A stretch of 64,000 nt of DNA from Bradyrhizobium liaoningense (GTDB lineage: Bacteria > Pseudomonadota > Alphaproteobacteria > Rhizobiales > Xanthobacteraceae): the NCBI RefSeq assembly GCF_018130785.1, contig NZ_JAFCJT010000006.1, positions 186,001-250,000 of the forward strand, written 5' to 3'. A program made the position numbers and the translations under genes. The notes under the pieces are model-generated. The model searched no databases and was not told the DNA's origin. It saw nothing but the letters and a program-made list of their open reading frames with translations. Within the stretch, counting starts at the first letter, position 1. Each line of letters starts with the position of its first letter. Positions 25,302 through 33,475 of this stretch are shown piece by piece.

Positions 25302-26495
25302 TCACTTGGCAGACGCCTGCGGCTGTTCGATCTTCGTCACTTGCGGGTCGATCTTCTGGCCTGGAATCACCCGCAGCAGCCCTGCGATGACCACGCGGTC
25401 ATCAGGCTTCAGGCCGCTCTCGATCACGCGTAGGCCGTTGTCGACCTGGCCGATCTGCACCTTGCGCTGCTCGACAATGTTGTCGCTATTGACCACCAGG
25501 AGATAGCGGCCGCCCTGGTCGCTGCCGAGCGCGGTGTCGGGCACGAGGAGGGCGCTCTTGTCCTGGTCGAAGGGCACCCGGACCCGGACGAAATAGCCGG
25601 GCAGCAGCGCCCGCTTGTCATTGGGCAAGACGCCGCGCACCGCGAGCGTGCCCGTCGATGTATTGAGGGTCGGCGAGATGTAGTCGAGGTGGCCTTCATG
25701 CGGATAGCCGGTCTCGGTCTGGAGGCCCACATGGACCGGCAACTGTCTGAGGTCGGCCACGGTCAGCCCGCGGCGGATCGCTTCGGCGCGGATGCGCAGG
25801 ACGTCCTGCTCATTGACCGTGAAGTTCACCCAGATCGGGTCGAGCGCGACGATGGTTGCGAGCTGGGTCGGGGAGGAGACGCCGACGAGCTCGCCGACCG
25901 AGACCAGGTGCGCGCTGACAATGCCGTCGAACGGCGCGCTCACCTTGGTGTAGCCGTAATTGACCTCGGCAAGCCTGGTATTGACCTGGGCCTGCTGGAG
26001 ACTGGCCTGGGCGTTGTCGCGGTTCGACGTCGAGGTGTCGAGCGTGGACTGCGAGACCGCCTGGCGCTGCACCAGCTCGACCTGGCGCTTGAAATCGGCT
26101 TCGGCCTGCTTGAGCGTGGCCTGCGCGCCGACCTCGGCCGCCTGCGCCTGCTCGAGCTTGAGCTTGTAGGTCTCCGGCTCGATTAAGAAAAGCTGGGTGC
26201 CCTGCTTGACGAAGCTGCCGTCCTGATAGTCGATCGATTGCAGGAAGCCCTGCACGCGCGCCACCAGATCGACGCTCTTGACCGGCGCGGTGGTGCCGGT
26301 GGCTTCGACGTAGCGCGTCACGGCCCGCTGCACCGGCGTGGCGACGTCCACCTTGGCCGGCGGCGGTGCCACGAACGTGTTCTTGTCCTCGCAACCGGTG
26401 AGCACGGCAACGGCCGCCGCGGCGGCCAGCGCCCGCCCGATATGTCTCCACGCTCCATTGCGCCGTGCGGGAGATGCGGGATTCGCTGAGGTCAT
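25302..26495 (-). CDS. RND efflux periplasmic adaptor (lipoprotein)
   Basis: 397 residues from MTSANPASP at 26495; the frame runs on to 26672 but through the promoter region. The N-terminus is a lipoprotein signal ending in AVLTGCEDKN, with Cys as the lipidated residue. The order is the usual one for AcrA/MexA proteins: beta-barrel strand, lipoyl half (VARVQGFLQSIDYQDGSFVKQG), alpha-helical hairpin rich in Gln/Ala, second lipoyl half, and C-terminal barrel. It joins the RND permease to an outer-membrane channel. Confidence 0.94.
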   Translation of the reverse strand: MTSANPASPARRNGAWRHIGRALAAAAAVAVLTGCEDKNTFVAPPPAKVDVATPVQRAVTRYVEATGTTAPVKSVDLVARVQGFLQSIDYQDGSFVKQGTQLFLIEPETYKLKLEQAQAAEVGAQATLKQAEADFKRQVELVQRQAVSQSTLDTSTSNRDNAQASLQQAQVNTRLAEVNYGYTKVSAPFDGIVSAHLVSVGELVGVSSPTQLATIVALDPIWVNFTVNEQDVLRIRAEAIRRGLTVADLRQLPVHVGLQTETGYPHEGHLDYISPTLNTSTGTLAVRGVLPNDKRALLPGYFVRVRVPFDQDKSALLVPDTALGSDQGGRYLLVVNSDNIVEQRKVQIGQVDNGLRVIESGLKPDDRVVIAGLLRVIPGQKIDPQVTKIEQPQASAK

Positions 26496-26737
26496 TCGGT
26501 GGCCCCCGATTGCTGTCTGTTGGTGCGGCAGGCTAGCAACAAATGTCCTGCCGTGGAACACCATAGCCATGGCAGTCACCGGCCTTGCACTGCAAACGGC
26601 GCTGTGGCCTTTGACAGATTTGCCATGGCAAACGCTTTTCATCGGGTGCACGATCGACCAGAATTGTGTCAAAGGCCGAGTGACGGAAACGAAGCGGTCG
26701 GGAAGCAGAGAAGAAGAAAAGGTGAGGAGAACATGAC
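26496..26737. promoter_or_regulatory. Divergent promoter region with 14-bp palindrome
   Basis: This 242-bp region separates the efflux adaptor (minus) from the binding-protein gene (plus). TTTGCCATGGCAAA at 26619-26632 is a perfect palindrome, and half-site-like GCCATGGC also occurs near 26570. TTGACA at 26611-26616 overlaps its flank. It is a good candidate operator for a regulator of the efflux genes, but no regulator gene is adjacent. Confidence 0.45.
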
Positions 26738-27529
26738 ATGCCCACGTCCCTCCGGTCGGCCCTTGCCGGCCTCGTTTTCGCAGCGGCAGTCGCCATGCCC
26801 GCGCTAGCCGATGGTCTGAAGGACGAGATCGCGCCGACCGGCAAGCTGCGGGTCGCGATCGCGATCAGCCCGGCGGGCGGCGCGTTCTGGTCGACCAAGA
26901 CGGAAACCGGTTATGCCGGCGTGCCGGTCGATCTCGGCAAGGAGATGGCCGCGCAGCTCGGCGTCCCCGTCGAATATGTCGTGCACCAGAATTCCGGGCA
27001 GATCACCGACGCGGCGTCGAAGGGAACCTGGGACGTCACCTGGCTGCCGAAGGATCCCGAGCGCGAGACGAAGATGATGTTCGGCCCGATCTACGAGGTC
27101 GCCGACGCCACCTACATCGTCAAGCCCGGCTCGAACGTCACCAACTTTGCCACGCTCGACCAGGTGGGCATCAAGGTCGCGGCCGTCAACGCCACCACCA
27201 CCATGCGCGGCGCCATTGCCCATTTGAAGAATGCGAAGGTCACGGGCTATCAGACATACGATGAAATATTCGCGCTTCTGAAAAGCGGCGAGATCGATGC
27301 CTTCGCGCTGTCACGCGACCAGCTCAACAAGATGGCGCAGAAGATTCCGGGTACAAGGGTGCTTGACGAGACCTTCAAGAAGACCGTCACCGCTGTCGCC
27401 GTTCCGCTCGGCAACAGCCGGGCATTGGCCTTCGTCACCGAGTTCATGACGGAAGCGACGACGAACGGCGCGCTGCGCAAGGCCTATGACAACAATGGCC
27501 TGAAGGATTCGCCGATCCGGACGGAATAG
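26738..27529 (+). CDS. Amino-acid-type ABC transporter substrate-binding protein, orphan
   Basis: 263 residues with a Sec signal peptide (ALAGLVFAAAVAMPALADG). The mature part is an SBP_bac_3 fold: GKLRVAIAISP, YAGVPVDLGKEMAAQLGV, GTWDVTWLPKDPERE and the second lobe VKPGSNVTNFATLDQVG. It should bind an amino acid or similar solute in the periplasm. No permease or ATPase genes are adjacent, so it is an orphan. A fragment of a cytochrome c peroxidase gene follows at once, which suggests a rearranged junction. Confidence 0.9.
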   Translation: MPTSLRSALAGLVFAAAVAMPALADGLKDEIAPTGKLRVAIAISPAGGAFWSTKTETGYAGVPVDLGKEMAAQLGVPVEYVVHQNSGQITDAASKGTWDVTWLPKDPERETKMMFGPIYEVADATYIVKPGSNVTNFATLDQVGIKVAAVNATTTMRGAIAHLKNAKVTGYQTYDEIFALLKSGEIDAFALSRDQLNKMAQKIPGTRVLDETFKKTVTAVAVPLGNSRALAFVTEFMTEATTNGALRKAYDNNGLKDSPIRTE

Positions 27530-27551
27530 CGCTGTGGGGTCTTGATATTGC

Positions 27552-27872
27552 GGCATGTTCCTGACACCGACGCTGCGCAACGCGGCGACGCGTCACGCCT
27601 TCTTCCACAATGGCGTCTTCAGCGCCCTCCAGCAGGTGATGGACTTTTATAACTTCCGCGATACCAATCCGGAAAAAGTGTTTCCGCGCGCCGCTGACGG
27701 CACGGTGCTGAAGTACGACGACCTGCCGCCAAAATATCACGCCAATGTGGATGTCACCGATCCGCCCTTCGATCGCCACCCCGGTGACAAGCCGGCGATG
27801 ACCGAGCAGGACGAGGCCGATATCATCGCGTTCCTGAAAACGCTGACCGACGGCTACAAGGTGGAGAACTAA
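27552..27872 (+). pseudogene. 3' fragment of a MauG/cytochrome c peroxidase-like gene
   Basis: An open frame of about 105 codons encodes only the C-terminal end of a di-heme peroxidase (MauG/CcpA family): GMFLTPTLRNAATRHAFFHNGVF, then ADIIAFLKTLTDGY. The family's two heme-binding CxxCH motifs lie upstream of this part and are absent. A TGA at 27543-27545 closes the frame just before the homology starts. The missing 5' part suggests deletion when the upstream binding-protein gene came to lie here. The stop codon touches the palindromic repeat that follows. Confidence 0.82.
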
Positions 27873-27956
27873 AGCGCGATGAGATTTAGATGAATCGTCA
27901 TCGCGCTTTAGGTTGTTGTTTGCGCATGATCTTTCCGGAAAACCTCCGGATCATGC
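27871..27956. repeat. Two palindromes between convergent genes (GCATGATC type)
   Basis: The first hairpin has arms AAAGCGCGATGA and TCATCGCGCTTT (27871-27882 and 27898-27909). The second has GCATGATC...TCCGGA mirrored by TCCGGATCATGC (27924-27956). The GCATGATC/GATCATGC repeat is very common between genes in Bradyrhizobium and Rhodopseudomonas. Here it may end transcription of both flanking genes. Confidence 0.8.
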
Positions 27957-27957
27957 T

Positions 27958-28941
27958 TTAGCTCGCCTTGCCTGCATGCCACGCGGCGAGCACGGCCTTC
28001 TCCTCATCCTCTGTCAGTCCGACGACAGGTCCGTTGCTGGCGCGGAGCCAGGCGCGCGTATCGCGCGCGGTGACCGCTGGCGGTCGCGAGGTCAGCCCGG
28101 CCTCGCGCGCCGGCGAGGTGTCGCGCGTCATGAAGCCGGCGAAGTCGGGCAGGGGCAGCCACATCGGCAGCGACCGTGGGCCGGCCCAGCGCCGGACGTC
28201 GTGCGCTTCAAGGAAGGTGCGATCGATCCAGGTGAATTTGCAGGACGGGTTCAGCGCGGACGCGCACTCGGCCAGAACTTCGCCGCGCGTGCGAACCGGT
28301 CCGATCCCGTCATAGATGCCCTTAAGGCCAATCTCTGCCGCATGCACGATCCATTGCGCGAGATCGCGCACGTCGATGAACTGAACGGCGTCATCGGGCG
28401 ATCCCGGTGCCAGCACCTCGCCGCCGCGCACCAGCCGCGCCGGCCAGTAGGCAAAGCGTCCTGTCGGATCCTCCGGACCGACGATCAGGCCGGCCCGACA
28501 GATGAAGGCGTCGCCGCCGACCGCCTGTTCGCAGGCGACCTTGGCGGCGCCATAGATGGCGTCGGTGCTGTGCTCGATATCCGCCGTGACGGGCTCGCGG
28601 AGCGATGCCGTATTGGCGCGCTGCCCGGGCGTGCGATTGTCCGCATAGACGCTGACGGTCGAGATGAAGCTCCAGTGCACGCCCGGTCGCTTCAGCGCCG
28701 CCACCGCGCGGCGGACCTGACCGGCATGACGCGAGACATCGACCACGGCATCGAACGTCCCGCCCGCAAGCGGCGCAAGCCCGTCGACGCTGTCGCGGTC
28801 GATCAACACGAAGCGGGCGCCCGCTGCGATCGGTCCCGCGAGGCCGCGGGCCGCGCAGGTCACGTCGTGCCCGGCCGCGCAGGCATGGGTGGCGATCGCG
28901 CGCCCGAGAAACTGGCTGCCGCCGAGGATTAGCAGGCGCAT
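27958..28941 (-). CDS. NAD-dependent epimerase/dehydratase-like protein
   Basis: 327 residues from MRLLILGGSQFLG at 28941. The open frame continues to 30120, but that part is antisense-type read-through of the next gene in another frame. It is an extended SDR: the nucleotide-binding motif is LILGGSQFLGRAI and the catalytic Tyr/Lys pair is in AIYGAAKVACE. The fold also covers mRNA-binding chloroplast relatives, and no sugar nucleotide is indicated. No partner genes give the pathway. Confidence 0.87.
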   Translation of the reverse strand: MRLLILGGSQFLGRAIATHACAAGHDVTCAARGLAGPIAAGARFVLIDRDSVDGLAPLAGGTFDAVVDVSRHAGQVRRAVAALKRPGVHWSFISTVSVYADNRTPGQRANTASLREPVTADIEHSTDAIYGAAKVACEQAVGGDAFICRAGLIVGPEDPTGRFAYWPARLVRGGEVLAPGSPDDAVQFIDVRDLAQWIVHAAEIGLKGIYDGIGPVRTRGEVLAECASALNPSCKFTWIDRTFLEAHDVRRWAGPRSLPMWLPLPDFAGFMTRDTSPAREAGLTSRPPAVTARDTRAWLRASNGPVVGLTEDEEKAVLAAWHAGKAS

Positions 28942-29033
28942 GAGATGGCCGATGACATCGTGGCGCGTCCTTCCCGATGACGAGGGAGTGGGAGGGAGCC
29001 TACGACGTCCAGTTGCAGTTGCAAGCCGCTTCC

Positions 29034-30107
29034 TCAGCGCGGCCTGATCTCCGCATATTTCGCCATGGCCCGTTCGAACTTGCGGTTGAACAGCCACATC
29101 GCAGCGAGGATCTCGCGGAAGCTGGCCGAGGTCCGCGCCCGGTCGGCCTGTCCGAACGCGAAGATGCTGTTGTTGCGCAGGTGCTTCATGATCGTTGGAC
29201 TGGACACCCTGTAGTTCAGGACATCGCCTGACTTGAGCGCGGACCGCGTCGGGGTCGGCACGATCTGGATCAGCTCGAACAGCTTCATCTGGTCGATCGG
29301 ATCGGGAAGCGTCTTCACGATTCCCGGAATCTCCCGGAAGACCTCCGCATGCGCGTTCATCAGGCCGTCGCGCACGTTGGTCCAGTGGTTGAAGCGGTGA
29401 TCGGTGCCGCGGGCCCGCGCTTCTTCCCTGTCGTCGCGCGCGCTCAGTTCGGGATCTGCCGCCGCGATCTCGGATTTGATGGCCTCCCACTTCCTGCGGC
29501 CGTTGCGGTCCTCGGACGGGCCGGTCTGGAAGCTGCCCATGTAGGTGTTCGAGCGCCCGTTGCGGACATTCTGCTTGCCATTGGTCTCGGCGAAGAACAG
29601 CCCGAGGCTGATCCGGCCCGCGGCTTCGGCGTGAGCCGGTGCTAGCCCCTTGGCGCGCGCGATCGCTGCGGCGAGATCGACGACGTCCTTGAACGGCGTC
29701 GCCGAGTTCTGCGCATTGGCCGGCGGCGCCTCCATGATGTCGAACAACTTTCCGTATTCGTCGACCAGCGGCTCGATGTCGGCGTCGAAATAGGCCGGAG
29801 GTATCTCGAACTTGTTGGGCCGGCCGATCCGCGACGGCACGGCGTCGGTGAGATCCTTGTAAGCACTGATGACGGCGACACGTGCCAGATAGAGCGCCTG
29901 TCCCGGCAGGTTCGGCAGCGGCTCCTTCGCCTCGATCTGTCGGCGCCGCTCGGCAAGGATGGATTTGAAATCGCCGAGCGCGCGATCGTAGGTGGCGAGC
30001 GCCTCCGATTGCTTTGCGTTGAGCGTTTGTGCCTGGCTGACCGTGAACGTCGTGAGGATCAGCCCAAGCACCGCCAGGGCTATGGCGGCGTAACATCGTC
30101 GTCCCAT
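29034..30107 (-). CDS. Exported protein of unknown function
   Basis: 357 residues with a Sec signal peptide (ALAVLGLILTTFTVSQAQT). No family was recognised. The N-terminal 130 residues are helical and charged. In the middle, residues near 170-205 read LGLFFAETNG, then RSNTYMGSFQTGPSED, which has the spacing of a Glu followed by a G-x-x-Q loop as in lytic transglycosylases and goose-type lysozymes. That comparison is weak and by eye. The C-terminal half is rich in Arg/Lys. It is 92 bp upstream of the epimerase-like gene on the same strand. Confidence 0.75.
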   Translation of the reverse strand: MGRRCYAAIALAVLGLILTTFTVSQAQTLNAKQSEALATYDRALGDFKSILAERRRQIEAKEPLPNLPGQALYLARVAVISAYKDLTDAVPSRIGRPNKFEIPPAYFDADIEPLVDEYGKLFDIMEAPPANAQNSATPFKDVVDLAAAIARAKGLAPAHAEAAGRISLGLFFAETNGKQNVRNGRSNTYMGSFQTGPSEDRNGRRKWEAIKSEIAAADPELSARDDREEARARGTDHRFNHWTNVRDGLMNAHAEVFREIPGIVKTLPDPIDQMKLFELIQIVPTPTRSALKSGDVLNYRVSSPTIMKHLRNNSIFAFGQADRARTSASFREILAAMWLFNRKFERAMAKYAEIRPR

Positions 30108-30209
30108 GGCGGGTTCCCATGTGCCGGAGATTCGTCGGTCACGGGATCGTAAACATCAAACGCGCGGACTGGCGAGTTGCAAATCACGCTCGATCCGGGT
30201 TCTCCGACC

Positions 30210-31703
30210 TTACGTTGTGGCCCGGTACTCCGGCGCCGTCGCCAGGAATTTCGCATAGGCATCCGCATCCGGCGGCTGGAAATGTCCGGCGAGTCCGCCG
30301 CGCTTCTGGTTCTTGGCGCCGATATCGGCCATGAGCTCGTCGAAATGGCGGTAGTGATAGGGCGCGACGCAGAGGCCGCCATAGACGCCGGCAGCCGGCC
30401 GCTCGACGCGCCTGAAGTGCAGCATCATCTCGATGTTGTTGCGCATCGCTTGCGCCGTCGGCTGGTTCGCGAGCTGGCCGTCGGCGTAGCGCACCAGCCA
30501 GTTGGCGGCGAGGTCGGCGCAAAGCACGGTGCAGAACGACGAGTTGAAGCCGACGAAGCCGAGGTCGGGCAGGTCGGGGTTGGCGATCAGGCGATAGAGC
30601 CGGTACTGTCCGTCCGCATCGACCAGCCTGGCCTGGTAGGCGTCCGGCAGGAAGGGCACGCCGAGCTTGTAGCCGATCGCGAGCACGGCGACGTCTGCCG
30701 CGACGCGCTCGCCGCCGCTCATCACGATGCTCTCGCCTTCATAGTGATCGAAGCTGCCGAACACCGCCTTGATGCGGCCGTCGGCGACCATCGGGTAGAA
30801 ATCCGGCGTTGCGATCGGCACTGAGCAGTTGACGCCGTCCTCGATCCGCTCCTTCGGCACCATCTTGCACTGGTTCAGCTTGAGCTGCGCCTTCAACAGG
30901 CTCTCCAGTCCGCGCCAGTTCGCCCAGATCAGCGGCGCGGCGATGCGGAGCGCGAGCCGCGCCATAGAGCTCGCGCCCCAGCCTGGAAACATCTCCTCCT
31001 GCGCGCGGATGTAGAGGATGCGCTTGAAGTTCACCAGCCCGCCGATGAAATAGGGGATGCGCCAGACCGGCTCGCGCATCACGATGGTGACCTCGCGCGC
31101 GCCCGACTTCACCGCGTTCACCGCGATGTCGGTCGCGGACTTCGACCCGCCGAGCACGACGACGCGCCGCCCTTTCGCGAGCGTCGGATCGCTGTATCTC
31201 GACGAGTGCAGGATCTGCCCGCCCTGCGCGAGAAAGCCGTCTTCGCCGCGGCAATGCAGCTCGCGCGGCTCGTTGAACTGCCCGGTGCAGATCGCGACGA
31301 AATCGAAATCCTCGTTCGTCGCCGCGCCGTCCTTGTCGGATAGCGCGAGCGTCCAGCCCGGTTTGCCATTGGCACGGCGCTCCATGCCGGCGACGGCGGT
31401 GTTGAGGCGCAGCATGTGGTCGAGGCCGAAGCTTTTCGCATAGTCGCAGAGATAGGCATGGACCTGCGGCCCGGTCGGCCATTCCGGGTAAGCTTCCGGC
31501 ATCGCGCGATCGGTGTAGCGGTAGAGATCTTTCGGGCTCTGGGTTTGCACGTCCGGATAGGAGCGCGCTGGCTCCCAGACGCCGCCGAGATCGGCGCTGC
31601 GTTCGACAATGGTGACGCGGTGGCCGCGGCTGGAAAACGCCTTTGCGGCGGCGAGGCCGGAGACGCCGGCGCCGATCACGCAGACATGCTTGGGGCTGAC
31701 CAT
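30210..31703 (-). CDS. Flavin-containing monooxygenase
   Basis: 497 residues from MVSPKHVCVIGAG; the upstream extension to 31778 has no homology. It has the FAD fold VIGAGVSGLAAAKAF, a motif ILHSSRYSDP at the place of the FMO/BVMO fingerprint, and the NADPH fold VVVLGGSKSATDIAV. Such enzymes put one oxygen atom on N, S or a ketone. It lies behind a cupin gene on the same strand, and an AraC regulator is divergent, so the pair is probably an inducible catabolic set. FMO versus Baeyer-Villiger activity cannot be decided. Confidence 0.9.
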   Translation of the reverse strand: MVSPKHVCVIGAGVSGLAAAKAFSSRGHRVTIVERSADLGGVWEPARSYPDVQTQSPKDLYRYTDRAMPEAYPEWPTGPQVHAYLCDYAKSFGLDHMLRLNTAVAGMERRANGKPGWTLALSDKDGAATNEDFDFVAICTGQFNEPRELHCRGEDGFLAQGGQILHSSRYSDPTLAKGRRVVVLGGSKSATDIAVNAVKSGAREVTIVMREPVWRIPYFIGGLVNFKRILYIRAQEEMFPGWGASSMARLALRIAAPLIWANWRGLESLLKAQLKLNQCKMVPKERIEDGVNCSVPIATPDFYPMVADGRIKAVFGSFDHYEGESIVMSGGERVAADVAVLAIGYKLGVPFLPDAYQARLVDADGQYRLYRLIANPDLPDLGFVGFNSSFCTVLCADLAANWLVRYADGQLANQPTAQAMRNNIEMMLHFRRVERPAAGVYGGLCVAPYHYRHFDELMADIGAKNQKRGGLAGHFQPPDADAYAKFLATAPEYRATT

Positions 31704-31807
31704 GGGTTGCTCGCAATGAATGTGTTTCGCGTGCAAGCGGCCTCGTTCGGCCGCAGGGCGCGGCCGTCGGGCCTGCAAGCAGGTGGTGGAGACGAGGAGG
31801 CGGCTGC

Positions 31808-32257
31808 CTACTCGTTGGCCTCGGGCGGCAGAAAGTCGACCTCGTGCAGCGCCGAGATGCGCACGACCTCAGCCGGGTCGGTCAGATTGTGGAGCTGGTC
31901 GAACAGCGCCTCCAGCTTCTGCATCGGCGAGACCCAGAACAGCGCGCGGCACGGCTTGTCGGACTTGTTGAAATAGCCATGCGGGATGCCGCGCGGCATG
32001 CGCACGAGATCCCCGGCATGGGCCTTGACCCATTGGCCGTCGAGCTTGAGGTCGAGCGTGCCTTCCTGCACCAGGATGAACTCGTCCTGGGTCGGATGGA
32101 TGTGCACCGGCACGAACTGGCCGGGATCGCTGTTGGTCTCGAACGCGAAGGTGGAGTCGGTGACGGCCTTGGGAAAATAGACCTGACCCAGGATGTTCCA
32201 GGTCTTGCCGCCATAGCCCGTGCCGTTTGCGGTAATGCCCTTTTCGAGTGCAGTCAT
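31808..32257 (-). CDS. Cupin domain protein
   Basis: 149 residues from MTALEKGIT at 32257; the start at 32356 would extend into the promoter region. A single cupin barrel with the metal-binding marks HIHPTQDEFILVQEG and PRGIPHGYF. It could be a small dioxygenase, an isomerase or a sensor. It is 104 bp upstream of the flavin monooxygenase on the same strand and divergent from an AraC gene, so it is likely the first gene of that unit. Confidence 0.88.
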   Translation of the reverse strand: MTALEKGITANGTGYGGKTWNILGQVYFPKAVTDSTFAFETNSDPGQFVPVHIHPTQDEFILVQEGTLDLKLDGQWVKAHAGDLVRMPRGIPHGYFNKSDKPCRALFWVSPMQKLEALFDQLHNLTDPAEVVRISALHEVDFLPPEANE

Positions 32258-32438
32258 GCTCGCCTCCTCATGAATCCGGCGACAGAGCTTCCGCCAGCAA
32301 CCCGCCGCCTGTCTATCCGCTAAACGAATCCGGACCTCGCTGTTGCCCTGCAGCACGATTTTGCAGGCGTCGCCCTTTTCGGGTTGGGGGAGCTATTATA
32401 GGCTTAAAGCAATTCCGTGACGCGAAGCGTGGTCGACG

Positions 32439-33464
32439 ATGTCCGCAGCCGTGCAGGAAATGAACGCAAGGGCGTCCCAGGCCGAGCGGCTTGCGGACTT
32501 CGCCCGCGTCACCACGGATGACGTCGACGAGGCGGCCGAGCAGATCGGACGTATCTTCTGCCCGCACGATCTCAAGCCGGTACGGCCGCGCGGGCCCGGC
32601 TTCTCCGCCCGGCACAATTGCGCGGCGTTCGACGGCTTTTCCATCAATTATGTCGCCTATGGCGGGTCGGTGAGTATCGATCCCGGCTGCCTCGAGCGCT
32701 TCTTCCTGGTGCAGGTCCCGCTCACCGGCACTGCCCGCATTCGTGCCGGAGTCAGCGAAATCGACGCCGCGCCGGGCCGGACGGCGTCGCTGCTGTCGCC
32801 GACCATCCCGACCCGGATGATGTGGAGCGACTGTGCGCAAGCGATCCTGCTGCTCGACCGTCGCATGGTCGAGCAACGCGCTGCGTCGCTGTCGGGCAGG
32901 GCGGCCGGCAAAGTCGAGTTCGATGCCGCGATCGACCTGGACGCACCGGCGGGGCAGTCGTTGCGGACCAGCCTTGCCGAGCTGATGCTGCTCGCCGAGC
33001 GTCTCGGGCCGTCCGGCAGGCTTTCATCGGTCGCGATGGCCGATTGGCGCGAGGTGCTGCTCGATCATCTCCTCAACGGCCAGCGGCATGACCTGTCGGA
33101 AGCCATCAGGAGGTTCTCGGGGCAAGCCGAGCGTCTGCCGCGTGCGCTCCGCGCCGCGCGGGACCATCTTGCGGAAAATGCCGGTGAGCCGCTCGACCTC
33201 GCGCAGCTCGCCTGCGCGTCCGGGATCGGCGTCCGCGCGCTCCAGCTCGGCTTCCGCCGCCACTTCGGTGTATCGATCTCGGAGATGCTGCTCGACATGC
33301 GCCTCGCTGGTCTGCACGCCCGGCTCGCGCAGGCTTCGCCGGATGTCTCCATCACCGAGATCGCCTTCGATCTCGGCTTCACCCATCTCGGCCGCATGGC
33401 TGGTGCCTACCGTGAAAAGTTCGGCGAGACGCCGTCGGCAACGCTGCGGCGACGGTTGAGCTAG
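32439..33464 (+). CDS. AraC family regulator (AraC_binding_2 type)
   Basis: 341 residues. The N-terminal half resembles the AraC_binding_2 domain of regulators of aromatic-compound genes (FSINYVAYGGSVSIDPG, LVQVPLTGTARIRAG). The C-terminal DNA-binding domain has QLACASGIGVRALQLGFRRHFG and TEIAFDLGFTHLGRMAGAYREKFGE. It is divergent from the cupin and monooxygenase genes across 181 bp, so it probably controls them. TATTATA at 32394-32400 could be part of its promoter. Confidence 0.9.
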   Translation: MSAAVQEMNARASQAERLADFARVTTDDVDEAAEQIGRIFCPHDLKPVRPRGPGFSARHNCAAFDGFSINYVAYGGSVSIDPGCLERFFLVQVPLTGTARIRAGVSEIDAAPGRTASLLSPTIPTRMMWSDCAQAILLLDRRMVEQRAASLSGRAAGKVEFDAAIDLDAPAGQSLRTSLAELMLLAERLGPSGRLSSVAMADWREVLLDHLLNGQRHDLSEAIRRFSGQAERLPRALRAARDHLAENAGEPLDLAQLACASGIGVRALQLGFRRHFGVSISEMLLDMRLAGLHARLAQASPDVSITEIAFDLGFTHLGRMAGAYREKFGETPSATLRRRLS

Positions 33465-33475
33465 GCGGAAGACAT

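Noticed and set aside
27958..30120. 720-codon frame suggesting a fusion protein
   Set aside because: Only the last 327 codons (from 28941) are an epimerase-like protein. The front part is Arg/Gln-rich and overlaps a real exported protein in another frame.
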